A stretch of DNA of 64,000 bases from Pontiellaceae bacterium B12219. GTDB lineage: Bacteria; Verrucomicrobiota; Kiritimatiellia; Kiritimatiellales; Pontiellaceae. Both the position numbers and the translations under genes were made by a program. Below the pieces are notes generated by a model, which was given only the letters and a program-made list of their open reading frames with translations, did not search any database and was not told the DNA's origin. How positions within the stretch are numbered: the first letter of the stretch is position 1; each line of letters begins with the position of its first letter. The stretch is from the NCBI GenBank assembly GCA_029432795.1, contig JARNMJ010000002.1:62001-126000 (forward strand). Reading direction: 5' to 3'. Shown here piece by piece: positions 1 to 10,068 of the stretch.

Positions 1-43
1 CGCCGGAAGTAAGAATACCGACTGTTTTAGTTTTGTTTTTCAT
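1..43 (-). CDS. 6-phosphofructokinase-like protein, N-terminus only (runs off left edge)
   Basis: The first 14 codons of a leftward gene begin at an ATG ending at 43. They encode MKNKTKTVGILTSG, which matches the start of the phosphofructokinase fold, where a GILTSGGDxPG glycine-rich loop binds the phosphoryl donor. A GGAG stretch lies about 11 bases upstream of the ATG. Everything past residue 14 is outside the window, so ATP- and pyrophosphate-dependent forms cannot be told apart. The call rests only on this short loop and is therefore moderate. Confidence 0.5.
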   Translation of the reverse strand, partial: MKNKTKTVGILTSG

Positions 44-151
44 AAAAAATTAATCTCCAGAAGCTTTTTGTAGACCCAAGCCTCCTGCATCGCCAGTTAA
101 AACAAGACAAAACAAAATCCCCTTAAAGCAGGTTTTGTATCCGTTTAATCC

Positions 152-2257
152 TTACTGCTCCCGGGGCTCGGGACGATGCGGTTCAAAACGTGTGCGACGG
201 TTTTTTGATGCGGCCGCAACGGCCTCGCAGGCCTGTTCATATAAAACCTGTTGGCTCCGAACCGCCGGGTTCTGCTGCTCGACAACCCGTTCGTAGGAAC
301 CGGAGGGCAGCAATTTCCACATCTTTTGATTGTCGTTTAAATGCAGTTCCAGAATCTGGATCAGCCGATCCCGGCAAGCCGGATCTTCAATCGGAACCAT
401 CAGTTCCAGCCGCTTATCCAGGTTCCGGGGCATCCAGTCCGCACTGGCAATAAATACGCGGGGTTTCCCGCCATGATGGAAATGGATGATACGGGCATGT
501 TCGAGGTAGCGATCGATAATACTCGTGACCGTAATATTTTTGGCGGGTACCAGACAGCAGATGCCTCGGACATTCAAATGAACTTTTACACCGGCGGCCG
601 CTGCTTCGTAGAGTTTTTCCGACAATGCCACATCGACCAACGAATTGACTTTTACATTGATGACGGCTTTTTTTCCGTTCAGTGCCCGCTCGGTTTCGTA
701 GCCGATCAGTTCCAGCAGTTTGCTCCGCATGCCGATCGGAGCCATACTGATGAGTTTAAATCCGCTGGGCTGGGCATAACCGCACAGGGCATTGAAAAAA
801 GCGGAGGCATCCGCGCCGAGCTCGGCGTTATTCGTCATATAACTGACATCCCCGTACAGCTTTGCGGTGGATTCGTTATAGTTGCCGGTCCCGAAATGGC
901 AATAGCGCACCACCCCGGTCGATTCCCGGCGCACCACGAGGCAGATTTTAGCATGGGTTTTGTAGCCCTTGACGCCGTAGATCACCTGAACACCGCAGGT
1001 CTCCAGATTACGCGCCCAGTGGATATTCCGTTCCTCATCGAAACGGGCCTTGAGTTCCATCAGCACCGTAACATTCACCCCGTTTTCCGCAGCCCGTTTC
1101 AGCGCGGCAATAATGGCACTGTCGGAACTGGTTCGATAGAGCACCATCTTGATGGCCATGGTTTCCGGATCGGCGGCCGCTTCTTCGATAAAACGCACTA
1201 CGGGATCGAAGGTTTCATAGGGGTGATAAAGCAGTACATCGTGTTTGGCAATCTGCCCGAACATCGGTTCATTTGCGATAAGGTCCGGAGAGCGCTGCGC
1301 AGGCCACGGCTCGACCTTTAATTCATCAAACCCTTCCAGACAGGCGACGGACATGAAATCTTTCATGTTCAATACCCCTTTAATCGGATAAACGCCCCCC
1401 TTCGCGATCGCAAGTCGTTCCGTGAGAAAACGCAACAGACTCGGGCTGATTTCCTCCGCCACCTCCAGGCGAATACATTCGCCGGTTTTACGTTCTTCGA
1501 GTACATCCTCCATGCCGGACAGCAGATCCGGAGCCTCCTCTTCGTGAACGGCAAAATCGGCATTTCGTGTAAAACGGAAAACGGCACATTCTTTCACCTC
1601 ATATCCGGGAAACCAGTTGGCCATGTATTTGATCACAACCTCTTCTTTCAGCACATACGCATAGCCGGAATCGGCCGGAAGCTGTACAATGCGCGAGCCC
1701 GTGCGGGCAAGCGACATGACGGCATAACGATCGGTCTGATCTTTTCCGCTGACGGCCTGAAGACGGATCAGAATATGCAGCGTCAGATTATGCAGATGCG
1801 GGAAGTGCATTTTCGGATCCACCGCAATCGGCGTAATTACCGGAAAGAGCTCGTCCGCAAAAAGATCATGCAGCGCGGCATCCTGTTCCGCGGTGAGTGC
1901 ATTGATATCCGCATGGCAGATCCCGGCCGATGCCAGGGCCGGCGAAACAACATCGGTGAAGCAAGCGTGAAGATCGCGCATCATCGCCTTTGCCCGTTGC
2001 GTAATTTCGTTGAGCTGTGCCAACGGCGTAAGCCCGGACGGGTCTTTTTTTCTGCGGCCCGCCATCCGGGCCATATGCAAACCGCCGACACGAACCATGA
2101 AAAACTCATCCAGATTCGACGCGGTAATAGCCAGGAATTTCAGACGTTCGAGCATCGGGTTTGCCGGATCTTTTGCTTCCTCCAGCACCCGCTGGTTAAA
2201 TTCCAGCCAACTGAGTTCCCGGTTGAAAAATTTAGATTTTTTTTTCGCTGCTGCCAT
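152..2257 (-). CDS. ppk1: Polyphosphate kinase 1
   Basis: This 701-residue cytoplasmic enzyme reversibly transfers the gamma-phosphate of ATP onto polyphosphate. The four-domain PPK1 layout is visible: the N domain opens with FFNRELSWLEFNQRVLEEA, the head domain spans about 115-320, and the two phospholipase-D-like C domains follow. The autophosphorylated histidine falls in GYKTHAK at residue 435 and the second active-site histidine in RYCHFGTGNYN at residue 454, the same numbers as in E. coli. The start lies 2 bases beyond the stop of the upstream ppx gene, so the two form an operon. A near-match of the dispersed palindrome (347-361) sits in its 3' part. Length and motifs are complete. Confidence 0.97.
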   Translation of the reverse strand: MAAAKKKSKFFNRELSWLEFNQRVLEEAKDPANPMLERLKFLAITASNLDEFFMVRVGGLHMARMAGRRKKDPSGLTPLAQLNEITQRAKAMMRDLHACFTDVVSPALASAGICHADINALTAEQDAALHDLFADELFPVITPIAVDPKMHFPHLHNLTLHILIRLQAVSGKDQTDRYAVMSLARTGSRIVQLPADSGYAYVLKEEVVIKYMANWFPGYEVKECAVFRFTRNADFAVHEEEAPDLLSGMEDVLEERKTGECIRLEVAEEISPSLLRFLTERLAIAKGGVYPIKGVLNMKDFMSVACLEGFDELKVEPWPAQRSPDLIANEPMFGQIAKHDVLLYHPYETFDPVVRFIEEAAADPETMAIKMVLYRTSSDSAIIAALKRAAENGVNVTVLMELKARFDEERNIHWARNLETCGVQVIYGVKGYKTHAKICLVVRRESTGVVRYCHFGTGNYNESTAKLYGDVSYMTNNAELGADASAFFNALCGYAQPSGFKLISMAPIGMRSKLLELIGYETERALNGKKAVINVKVNSLVDVALSEKLYEAAAAGVKVHLNVRGICCLVPAKNITVTSIIDRYLEHARIIHFHHGGKPRVFIASADWMPRNLDKRLELMVPIEDPACRDRLIQILELHLNDNQKMWKLLPSGSYERVVEQQNPAVRSQQVLYEQACEAVAAASKNRRTRFEPHRPEPREQ

Positions 2258-2259
2258 GA

Positions 2260-3840
2260 CTATTTCTGCCTCCGCTTGGTGCGCAGAATGACACTGCGTC
2301 CATACACCTGTTCAAACATTTTTCCCTTTTCCGCCAGTGCGCGCTTCTCCGCAGAAAAGTCCCCGGTCCGGTTGATCGAAAGGACCACCTGATCCTCCTC
2401 GAGAATAACCCTGAGCCCTTTGATCGAATGCGAGTGCGAGCGATCGAGCGAATCAGCCACTCTGAGAATGGCCGCCAGTTTATTCACCACCAACCGCTGC
2501 TCGCGGCTCAGGGCATTGTATGCCGTATGGCTTAACCGCGGTGCAGCGCGGCGGTGGTAGCGCACCACCATGCCGGTCAGCAGAATATCTTCTCGGCCCA
2601 GTCCGAAAATATCGCTGTTTTCAATAATGTACTGGGCGTGTTTATGATGACTGCTGCTCGCGATAAACATACCGATATCATGCAGCCAGGCCGCAACAGT
2701 CAGGATCATTTCATAGCGATACCCCAGCCGATGTTCTTTTTCCAATGCCCGGAAAAGCGTAACTGCATTTTCAGCCACGCAGGAAGCATGCGATTCGTCG
2801 AGCTGATACCTCCGGCCCACTTCGCGGACTGAGTTCATAATCTGTTCCACAAAATCTTCGGTCAGCGCGGTGCCCGAGGCGGCCGCGGCCAGCAGTCCAT
2901 CACGCAACGTTGCTCCGCAGACATACAGCGTTTTCAGCTTAAACGATTCCGCCAGGCGAACATACGTCAGCAAAGCAATGCCGAGCGTTTCGGCATCTTC
3001 CATGGGCAGATAATACTTATGGGTCACCGCCTCGGCATCCATCGCCAGAACCCGGGCAGCCAGTTTTGCGAGTTCGCTGACTTTCAGTTGGGCCAGCGCA
3101 TTTTCGTCCCAATCCTTAACCAGTTGACGGGTTGCCACCCGAGCTTCGCCGCCCATGAGCAGTAATGTGTGTTTGGCGCGTTTATCTTCCACCGCATCGC
3201 GGAACTGCCGAATGGCGACATCAATTTCCATTTCCAGAAAATTAAGGCGTCCGGTGGCGGAACCCTGCTGCGTTTCCATCAGCTCCCGCATCCGAAATGC
3301 TCCCATACGATAAGTATGGGCAAATTCAACCCGTCCGTTTTCCAGCCCCAGGAACTCCGTGCTTCCGCCGCCCACTTCGGCCACCAGAAGACTGCCCTTC
3401 CGCAAGAGCGCATTGGATTTCAGGTGAGGGCGGATGGCCAGAAAGGTCAGGCGGTTCACCTCGGCTCCGCTGATTACTGCCACATTGATGTCGGTGGCAA
3501 TATAGATGCGGTCCAGAAACTCATCGCGGTTGCGGGCCTCCCGAACTGCACTGGTGGCGACCGCCCGGACATCTTTGGTGAGATCGATTTTATATTCTTT
3601 CAGCACCGTGGAAAAGCTGCGCATGACTTTTACGCAGCTTTCAATCGTTCCCCGACTGATCCGCCCTTTGGCAAAAGAGTCTGCACCAATGGCCACACTC
3701 TGATTGAGGGTGTCGAGTGTCTGGAAGGAGCCATCGCTGTGAATCTGGGCAACGACCATGCGAATGGACGTCGACCCGACATCAATGACAGCCTTTAGAG
3801 AATAAACGGTGCGTTCCTGCTTCGCTTCAGCTTTCGGCAT
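2260..3840 (-). CDS. ppx: Exopolyphosphatase / Ppx-GppA family phosphatase with HD domain
   Basis: This 526-residue protein opens with a sugar-kinase/Hsp70-like phosphatase domain: VIDVGSTSIRMVVAQI near residue 17 and the phosphate-binding loop EVGGGSTEFLGL near 155. It ends with an HD-type domain (AAWLHDIGMFIASSSHHKHAQYI, about residue 385 onward). The family hydrolyses terminal phosphates from polyphosphate or pppGpp. It is the first gene of a tightly spaced ppx-ppk1 pair, so synthesis and breakdown of polyphosphate are encoded together. Two weakened copies of the dispersed palindrome lie inside it (3340-3354 and 3712-3726). Substrate choice between polyphosphate and pppGpp cannot be decided from sequence. 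Confidence 0.93.
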   Translation of the reverse strand: MPKAEAKQERTVYSLKAVIDVGSTSIRMVVAQIHSDGSFQTLDTLNQSVAIGADSFAKGRISRGTIESCVKVMRSFSTVLKEYKIDLTKDVRAVATSAVREARNRDEFLDRIYIATDINVAVISGAEVNRLTFLAIRPHLKSNALLRKGSLLVAEVGGGSTEFLGLENGRVEFAHTYRMGAFRMRELMETQQGSATGRLNFLEMEIDVAIRQFRDAVEDKRAKHTLLLMGGEARVATRQLVKDWDENALAQLKVSELAKLAARVLAMDAEAVTHKYYLPMEDAETLGIALLTYVRLAESFKLKTLYVCGATLRDGLLAAAASGTALTEDFVEQIMNSVREVGRRYQLDESHASCVAENAVTLFRALEKEHRLGYRYEMILTVAAWLHDIGMFIASSSHHKHAQYIIENSDIFGLGREDILLTGMVVRYHRRAAPRLSHTAYNALSREQRLVVNKLAAILRVADSLDRSHSHSIKGLRVILEEDQVVLSINRTGDFSAEKRALAEKGKMFEQVYGRSVILRTKRRQK

Positions 3841-4202
3841 AAGAATCCCTCGAAAAATAGAACCCTAGAATAATTTGTTGCCGAATGAAACGCAATCCAA
3901 GTTAGGGTTTGGTTAGAAGGCCCGCTCCGTCGGGCAGACGGTTCGTCGGGCCGTCCCTACCCCTCCACGCTGAAGAAGGCGGAGGTGGTGGTTTGGCCGA
4001 TGGGAATCCCGACTGGAGTTCCAGGGTCTGGAAAGTTGGTGAAAGGTAGGGCTGCTTCGATGAAGCTGCCGTTCCGCCGGGCGGGCGGTTCGTCGAACCG
4101 TCTCTGCCCTCCTGTCGGTGAATTTGCCCATTTCCGTGTATTCCGTGGTTGAAACCTTTCAAGGTCTGGATAAACTGGAGCTTTTGATTTTCAGGGAGAT
4201 GT
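3841..4202. other. Divergent intergenic region with repeats (ppx/mutS)
   Basis: This 362-base gap between the divergent ppx and mutS genes holds no convincing gene. It contains two related 35-base GC-rich inverted-repeat elements (about 3931-3966 and 4079-4113). Between them is a perfect TTCCA-GGGTC-TGGAA palindrome (4019-4033). A stretch near 4125-4152 reads like the widely dispersed 'cCGTGTATTCCGTGGTT' intergenic repeat. A two-mismatch copy of the palindrome lies at 4157-4171, just upstream of mutS. Confidence 0.7.
3931..4113. repeat. Two copies of a GGTTCGTCGAACC-type inverted-repeat element
   Basis: The segments 3931-3966 and 4079-4113 align along almost their whole length. Each starts with CGGGC, contains GGTTCGTCG followed by GGCC or AACCGTC, and ends in CTACCCC or CTGCCC plus TCC. 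The second copy is nearly self-complementary around GGTTCGTCGAACC. A third, shorter relative (GGTTCATCGAACC) lies near 60148-60160. This looks like a REP-type extragenic element. Confidence 0.6.
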
Positions 4203-6707
4203 ATGGCGGAAAAGAAAGAAACACCGATGATGGCGCAATACCGGACAATCCGGCGGGATTTACCGGCAGATACCATCCTCTTTTTTCGGTTGGGCGACTT
4301 CTATGAAATGTTTTTCGACGATGCCAAAACAGCATCGGACATTCTCGGCATCACGCTGACCAAACGCCACAATACCCCGATGTGCGGGATTCCCTACCAC
4401 GCCGCGGCGGGCTATCTTGAAAAACTGGTTAAAGCCGGCGTTAAAGTGGCGATCTGCGAACAGATTGAAGATCCGGCCACGGCCAAGGGCTGCGTGAAAC
4501 GTGCCGTCACCCGCATCGTCACACCGGGCACAATTCTCGATGAGGTGGCGCTGGAAGGAAATCAGAACAATTTTCTCGCGGCGCTTTATAAGGGTAAAAA
4601 GCGATTCGGCATGGCGCTGCTGGATTTATCGACCGGCGAGTTCTGGATCGAAGAATCGGATGATGTCCTCAGTGTACAGACGAATCTGTCCCGCTATGCG
4701 CCGGCGGAATGTATTGTGCCGGAAGAACAGGTGGATGATCCCGACTTTTCGGAACTGATGCTCGAAGCCACCCATACGCTGCTGACCGCCTGCGAAGACT
4801 GGACGTTTGAAGCGGCGTCGGCCAACGACTATCTGCTGCGCCATTTTGATGTTCATTCACTCGAAGGGTTCGGTTGCTCCACGATGACTGCCGGACTGGG
4901 CGCAGCGGGGGCCATGCTTTATTATGTAAAAACGGAACTGCGCCGTAATCTTTCCCATGTTCGGAATATTCGCGTTAAAAATTCAGCGGATTACATGCTG
5001 CTGGACGAAACAACCGCCACGAATCTCGAACTGGTTGCTCCGATCAATTCCAACCGCCAGGCCTATAAAGCCACGCTGTTGAATGTGCTCGATTCCACCA
5101 AAACCGCGATGGGCGGCCGCCTGCTCCGCGAATGGGTGCTTCGGCCGCTGAACAATCTGGAGCAGATCAACGCCCGCCACGATGCGGTTGAACTGATGGT
5201 AAAGAACCAGACCTATCTGCGGTCGCTGCGTGATGTGCTCGGCGATATTAAAGATGTGGAACGGCTGATCTCCCGTATCGGTTCCGCCAACGGAAACCCG
5301 CGCGATGTTCGCGCCATGGGTCTTTCTTTGCAGCAGATGCCGATGATTAAAGCCTTGCTGAATGGCAAGGGTACCATTCTCGAAAAACTGGGCGAACAAA
5401 TTACCGCGCTGCCGGAACTCGTGGCCCTGATCGATTCGGCGATTGTGGATGAACCGCCGATCAATTTGAAAGATGGCGGTGTGATCCGCACGGGCTATCA
5501 CGACGAGCTGGATGAATTGCGCGACGCGGCCTCGCTGGGCCGAAAATGGCTGGCGGATTTCCAGGCTTCGGAAATTGAGCGCACCGGAATTAAGTCGCTG
5601 AAGGTTCGGCACAATAAAGTGTTCGGCTACTATATTGAAATCAGCAAAAGCTATCTGGCCGACGTGCCCGATTCTTACATCCGTAAACAGACCTTGGTGA
5701 ATGCGGAACGGTTCATCACGCCCGAGCTGAAAGAATACGAAAATAAAATTTTCGGTGCGCAGGAACGTTCCGTTGTGCTGGAGCAGGAAATTTTCAACGA
5801 AGTCCGTCGGCAGGCGGTTGAACAGTTGGAAACCATCCAGAACAATGCTTTGGCTATTGGTCAGGTGGATGTACTGGCCACCTTTGCGGATCGTTCCTTA
5901 TCCAATGCGTACACCCGCCCGATGATGAGCGATGACGGACGGCTGGATATTCAGGACGGCCGTCACGCGGTGGTGGAACAGATGCCGAATGCAGAACGGT
6001 TTGTGCCGAACGACACGCGGCTGGATCGGGACTCCCATCAGCTGATCATCATCACCGGCCCGAATATGGCCGGTAAATCCACCTATATCCGACAGGTCGC
6101 ACTGATTTCAATTATGGCTCATATGGGTTGTTTTGTTCCGGCCGCCAAAGCCGAAATCGGACTGGTGGACCGCGTGTTTACGCGGGTCGGGGCGAGCGAT
6201 GATCTGGCGCGAGGCCGTTCGACCTTTATGGTTGAGATGCAGGAGACTGCAAATATTCTGAACAATGCCACACCGAAAAGTCTGATTGTGCTCGATGAAA
6301 TCGGTCGCGGAACCAGTACATTTGATGGCATCAGCATCGCCTGGTCGGTGGCGGAGTTCCTCTGCAAAAATCCGGCAATGCAGGCCAAAACACTGTTTGC
6401 CACGCATTATCACGAGTTGACCGACCTCGCTCTGACGCTGCCGAATGTTCAGAACTACAGCGTGCTCGTTAAGGAGAAAGGACACTCCATTACATTCCTT
6501 CGGAAAATCGTTCCCGGTTCTGCCGACAAGAGTTACGGCATTCAGGTGGCGCGATTGGCAGGATTGCCGAATGAGGTTATTGCCCGGGCAACCGATATTC
6601 TGACCAATCTGGAGGAAGGCGAATTCGGCGATACCGGCCAACCGAAGATTGCAAAGAAGCGGCCACACAAACTGAAAGCAAATGTTTCTCAATTGGATTT
6701 GTTTTAA
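4203..6707 (+). CDS. mutS: DNA mismatch repair ATPase MutS
   Basis: This 834-residue protein recognises mismatches and starts repair with MutL. The N-terminal mismatch-binding domain carries the Phe-x-Glu wedge in [11 protein letters not shown] near residue 35. The C-terminal ABC-type ATPase has the Walker A loop [13 protein letters not shown] near 620, the Walker B segment [13 protein letters not shown] and the switch histidine in [11 protein letters not shown]. Length is typical of MutS1. An AGGGAG ribosome-binding site precedes the ATG. The gene stands alone, with the repeat-rich gap upstream and a separate membrane-protein gene downstream. A single-mismatch palindrome lies inside it (5559-5573). 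Confidence 0.98.
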   Translation: MAEKKETPMMAQYRTIRRDLPADTILFFRLGDFYEMFFDDAKTASDILGITLTKRHNTPMCGIPYHAAAGYLEKLVKAGVKVAICEQIEDPATAKGCVKRAVTRIVTPGTILDEVALEGNQNNFLAALYKGKKRFGMALLDLSTGEFWIEESDDVLSVQTNLSRYAPAECIVPEEQVDDPDFSELMLEATHTLLTACEDWTFEAASANDYLLRHFDVHSLEGFGCSTMTAGLGAAGAMLYYVKTELRRNLSHVRNIRVKNSADYMLLDETTATNLELVAPINSNRQAYKATLLNVLDSTKTAMGGRLLREWVLRPLNNLEQINARHDAVELMVKNQTYLRSLRDVLGDIKDVERLISRIGSANGNPRDVRAMGLSLQQMPMIKALLNGKGTILEKLGEQITALPELVALIDSAIVDEPPINLKDGGVIRTGYHDELDELRDAASLGRKWLADFQASEIERTGIKSLKVRHNKVFGYYIEISKSYLADVPDSYIRKQTLVNAERFITPELKEYENKIFGAQERSVVLEQEIFNEVRRQAVEQLETIQNNALAIGQVDVLATFADRSLSNAYTRPMMSDDGRLDIQDGRHAVVEQMPNAERFVPNDTRLDRDSHQLIIITGPNMAGKSTYIRQVALISIMAHMGCFVPAAKAEIGLVDRVFTRVGASDDLARGRSTFMVEMQETANILNNATPKSLIVLDEIGRGTSTFDGISIAWSVAEFLCKNPAMQAKTLFATHYHELTDLALTLPNVQNYSVLVKEKGHSITFLRKIVPGSADKSYGIQVARLAGLPNEVIARATDILTNLEEGEFGDTGQPKIAKKRPHKLKANVSQLDLF

Positions 6708-6782
6708 TTTTCAGGGTATTCGTAACTTGCATTAGCATTCCGGTTCGCTTTAGCCTGTTATACGTTTAACAAGGGAGTTGTT

Positions 6783-8750
6783 ATGAGTAAGAAGTCATTG
6801 GGAGGGTCCAGCCTGTATGTAATTCTCGGCCTGGTTTTTATTGCTGTCATCGGGCTTCGAACCATCAGCACCCCCGAAATATGGACCCATCTGGCTCTCG
6901 GGCAGGAGAATGCTCCGATTTCGTTTATTGAAAGTGACAGCTTTGTAAACACGACCTGGCTTTACGACAATCTGACCTACAAATTCTGGACCATCGGCGG
7001 GGCTCCCCTGCTCATTATTCTGAATGTCATCGGCCTGCTCCTCACGTTCATCCTGCTGCTGCAGGTTTCCAAAAAATGGGGAGAAGGACTGAGTCAGGGA
7101 TTTGCCCTGCTGATTTGCGGGCATCTGATTTTCCAAACCGTGGACGTCGGGCCGCAGGTTTCCATGATGCTCTTCATTGCGCTCTTCCTGTATATTTTAA
7201 ACTCACAGAAGTCGCCGGCGATCCTGTTCGGCACCTTGATTCCGCTTCAGATTCTATGGACCAATATGCACAGTTCATTTCTGTACGGGCCAATCATTGC
7301 GGGGCTGACAGCCGTTCAGGTGGCGCAAAACAGCAAAGCGTCCAACAGTCGGAAGAAAAACAAAGCCCCGCAAACGGGGTTGCTGGGCATTCTCGCAGTC
7401 AGCCTGCTGGCAGCATCGCTCATCAATCCGTATTTCCTGAAGATGCACGTTCAGGTTTTTGCCAACATTCAATCGCCGTTGCCCGCATACTGGTCCTCTC
7501 TGTTTATTGAATACTTCCAGATTCCGGCCCTGAAGCCGCTCATTCTATTCACCATGGTGCTCGGTGCCTGCGGCCTGATTACACTGAAGAAAAAGCTGCC
7601 GCTCGTATTAACCACGCTGGCCATTTACAGCGCCTTTCTGGTCTGGACTTCGCCGAAGACCGCCATGCTGTTTGCGGCGATGGCCTTTCCCTTCATTGTG
7701 CTCAGCCTGACCTCCATCAGCGAATATCTCCAAACTTCGTTTGATTCGTTGCTCGGAAAGAAGGCAAAGTTCATTGCGCCGGTAACCGGTGCGGTTTTGG
7801 TGCTCCTTCTGATCGCCTCCATTGTTCCAATCGTTGGAAACAGTGCGTACGTGAAAACCGGCAGTGCATCGGTTTTCGGATTGGGAGCTCAGGATAATCT
7901 GTATCCGAACGATCTGGAAGCGCTGTTTAATGATCCGGCCTTCCCGGAAGTGGCCATCAATCTGGCAGCCGACGGCGGATACCTGGCCTTTAACTACGGC
8001 CGGAAATGCTTCATTGACTACCGCCCCGGAACCTACAGCAAAGAAGATCTTAAAAACCTGTCGGAAACCATGCTGGGCAACCGCAAGGCCTACGATGAGT
8101 TATTTGAAAAATACCGGCCGGAAGCCTTTATCATCAATACGCTGACGCCTACATCGGCTCAGGGTATCGCCACCCTGCTGAATCGCGGGATCTGGAAACT
8201 GGCCTACTTTGACGGAACAACCGCTGTGTTGATTCAGAACAAAGAAAAGTTTGCAAAGATCATCAATAACACCGAGTTGCAGCAGGCCGGTCTGGCCAAA
8301 CTGGAAGAGGCCCGGGCCACTTACGCGAAATTGAACGGAAGCTCCAAACTGGGCAATCCGGCGGAGCTGATCGGTTCCGGAAAAATCTATCTGGCCTTTA
8401 ACCGCCCGCAAGAAGCCAAAGCCATTTTCTCCATGCTGGTTCAGGGCAGCGGAACCATTCCCGGCGCGTGGATCGGCCTGGGCAGCTGTCAGTTGATGCT
8501 GAAGGAGTTTGATGAGGCGGTTGCTTCGCTGAAGATTGCCACGCAACAGGCCCCGAACAGCTTCCTCGCCTGGGCCAACTATGCACAGGCCTGCAAATAC
8601 GCCGGTCTGAGCGATGAGTATGAGGTGGCTGTGGATAAGGCAAAAAAACTGGCCGAGCAGAATGCGAAGGCTGCCGAAAAAATCAAAGTGGAAGAAGAGG
8701 TTCTGGCGCCCGTTAAGACGAAGTCGCTCGAAGAACTCAGCATTCCTTAG
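6783..8750 (+). CDS. Polytopic membrane protein with C-terminal TPR repeats, function unknown
   Basis: The first 400 or so of 655 residues form about ten hydrophobic segments. The segment PEIWTHLALGQ near residue 31, followed by the loop SDSFVNTTWLYDNLTY and later WTNMHSSFLYGP, resembles a family of large membrane proteins that share a 'W-H-L-A-G...DPFS...W.D.EWL' pattern with GT39/OST-like glycosyltransferases. I do not recognise a catalytic motif with certainty. The soluble tail (about 500-640) carries TPR-like helical repeats and ends in a charged helix. An AAGGGAG ribosome-binding site precedes the ATG. A terminator follows at 8783. A perfect palindrome lies at 7825-7839. A role in cell-envelope sugar or protein handling is inference. 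Confidence 0.6.
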   Translation: MSKKSLGGSSLYVILGLVFIAVIGLRTISTPEIWTHLALGQENAPISFIESDSFVNTTWLYDNLTYKFWTIGGAPLLIILNVIGLLLTFILLLQVSKKWGEGLSQGFALLICGHLIFQTVDVGPQVSMMLFIALFLYILNSQKSPAILFGTLIPLQILWTNMHSSFLYGPIIAGLTAVQVAQNSKASNSRKKNKAPQTGLLGILAVSLLAASLINPYFLKMHVQVFANIQSPLPAYWSSLFIEYFQIPALKPLILFTMVLGACGLITLKKKLPLVLTTLAIYSAFLVWTSPKTAMLFAAMAFPFIVLSLTSISEYLQTSFDSLLGKKAKFIAPVTGAVLVLLLIASIVPIVGNSAYVKTGSASVFGLGAQDNLYPNDLEALFNDPAFPEVAINLAADGGYLAFNYGRKCFIDYRPGTYSKEDLKNLSETMLGNRKAYDELFEKYRPEAFIINTLTPTSAQGIATLLNRGIWKLAYFDGTTAVLIQNKEKFAKIINNTELQQAGLAKLEEARATYAKLNGSSKLGNPAELIGSGKIYLAFNRPQEAKAIFSMLVQGSGTIPGAWIGLGSCQLMLKEFDEAVASLKIATQQAPNSFLAWANYAQACKYAGLSDEYEVAVDKAKKLAEQNAKAAEKIKVEEEVLAPVKTKSLEELSIP

Positions 8751-8778
8751 GTTTCACTTTCCAAGCGCTGAAAAAGAA

Positions 8779-9975
8779 TCAGGGCCGGATCTTCGGAAGA
8801 ATGATCCGGCCTTTTTCGGTGATCTGATGATCTTTTCCGAATAAGTATTCATACGAAAAAAGTGCAACCCCCCGGGCGCCGCTTTCTTCCACGGTTTCGA
8901 TTTGTTTCAGGACCAGCTCCGGATCGTGTTTGCAATAAAGCCCCACCACAACCGAACTGCGGAACGGTTTTTTGCCGCCGGCCTTCTGCATCGCGCTGAG
9001 ATAGCGGTCGAATGATTTTGTGGCGTAATTCATTTGCACGGCCCAGTCGACCAGTCCTTTTTTCAGCCAGAGGCCGGAATCCTGATAGGCATAGTTTTTT
9101 CCTTCCACCGGATTTCCCATCACGCTGGCGGACAGCACACAGCGGTTCGGCTTTTTCATCTGCATCACATAGGAAATATCCTGTACCACCCGGGTTATAC
9201 TTTCCCGGCGGAAATCTTCAATCTGGCGCTTGGTCACATCCCAGCCGTAGCGTTCATACAATGCGGTCTGCGATGCCGCGTCGTATGAAAAATCCGCCCG
9301 GCGTCTCAGCTCGTTTTCCGACGCATCGGGATAAATTGATCCGGCCACCAAATGGTAGTCGTGGGGATAGCGAATATAATCGAGATGAACGCCGGCAATA
9401 TCATACGTGCAGAGTTCGCCGACAATGCCGCGCAGATGTTCGCGAACTTCCGGAACAACGGGGTTAATGAAAGAATACCATCCGGAGGTCGGGAGCATTT
9501 TATCGCCCAGCGAATCAACCATGAACCAGTCGGGGTGCGCCGTCCACAGCTGGCCGGCGGCGGCCGGCGGCTCATCAAGCCCCTTCCAGCCCGGAAGCAC
9601 ATTCATATAGGCATGAACCCGCAAGCCGTAGGGACGCGCGGTGTCAATCGCCAGCTGAAGCGGGTCCCAGCCGGGATCGGTTCCAAGCAGTGGAAGTTTC
9701 TGTTCAGACAGTTCGTAAGCCCAGGGTTCGAGCTCGCTTTTGTAGAAAGCCGTTCCATTACCGCGAATCTGAAAAAAAACATCTGTAAAGCCCGCTTCTC
9801 CGACGTTGTTTATGATACGTTGCACGTCGTCGGCCTTCGAATAATCAAAACGCGTAACCCATAAAGCCCGCACGGGAGGAAATACAGCAGCGGAAGGCTT
9901 GAGCGATACAAACAGAACCGCCACCAATGCGGTGACGGCAAGCAAAATGGCTATTAACACTCGAAAACGTTTCAT
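8779..9975 (-). CDS. GHL10-type glycoside hydrolase family protein (PF02638-like), membrane-anchored or secreted
   Basis: This 398-residue protein begins with a signal or anchor helix (basic MKRFR, then a hydrophobic stretch to about residue 27). The rest is a TIM-barrel domain of the glycosyl-hydrolase-like family 10 type: RALWVTRFDYSKADDV near 38, VFFQIRGNGTAFYKSELEPW near 70, YGLRVHAYMNVLPGWKG, and the conserved VHLDYIRYPHDY near 205. Family members act on peptidoglycan or exopolysaccharide, but the substrate here is unknown. The protein should act outside the cytoplasmic membrane. Its 5' end faces pyrH across a 93-base gap that contains a perfect palindrome. Confidence 0.85.
   Translation of the reverse strand: MKRFRVLIAILLAVTALVAVLFVSLKPSAAVFPPVRALWVTRFDYSKADDVQRIINNVGEAGFTDVFFQIRGNGTAFYKSELEPWAYELSEQKLPLLGTDPGWDPLQLAIDTARPYGLRVHAYMNVLPGWKGLDEPPAAAGQLWTAHPDWFMVDSLGDKMLPTSGWYSFINPVVPEVREHLRGIVGELCTYDIAGVHLDYIRYPHDYHLVAGSIYPDASENELRRRADFSYDAASQTALYERYGWDVTKRQIEDFRRESITRVVQDISYVMQMKKPNRCVLSASVMGNPVEGKNYAYQDSGLWLKKGLVDWAVQMNYATKSFDRYLSAMQKAGGKKPFRSSVVVGLYCKHDPELVLKQIETVEESGARGVALFSYEYLFGKDHQITEKGRIILPKIRP
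8783..8816 (+). terminator. Rho-independent terminator
   Basis: A 9-base stem (GGCCGGATC at 8783-8791 with GATCCGGCC at 8803-8811), an 11-base loop and five Ts form a terminator for the membrane-protein gene. It lies inside the last codons of the convergent glycosidase gene. A single-mismatch copy of the dispersed palindrome (8759-8773) sits just before it. Confidence 0.85.
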
Positions 9976-9995
9976 AAATCAAATCAGGGTGCAGA

Positions 9996-10010
9996 TTCCA
10001 GACATTGGAA
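9996..10010. repeat. Perfect TTCCA-GACAT-TGGAA palindrome in the divergent promoter region of pyrH
   Basis: This is an intergenic member of the dispersed family. It lies 21 bases before the glycosidase start and 58 bases before pyrH. It shows that the motif is not restricted to codons. Confidence 0.9.
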
Positions 10011-10068
10011 ATTTACACTCGCGCCTACAATGTTCTAATCTTTTCACCCGATTACATGAAAGGGAAAT

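Noticed and set aside
341-2392. Long plus-strand frames of 326 and 282 codons opposite ppk1
   Set aside because: They lie antisense to a fully conserved ppk1, have no ribosome-binding sites, and show no family-like pattern.
3902-4276. 124-codon minus-strand frame upstream of ppx
   Set aside because: It runs through the paired repeat elements, is rich in repeat-encoded Pro/Arg, and overlaps the start of mutS.
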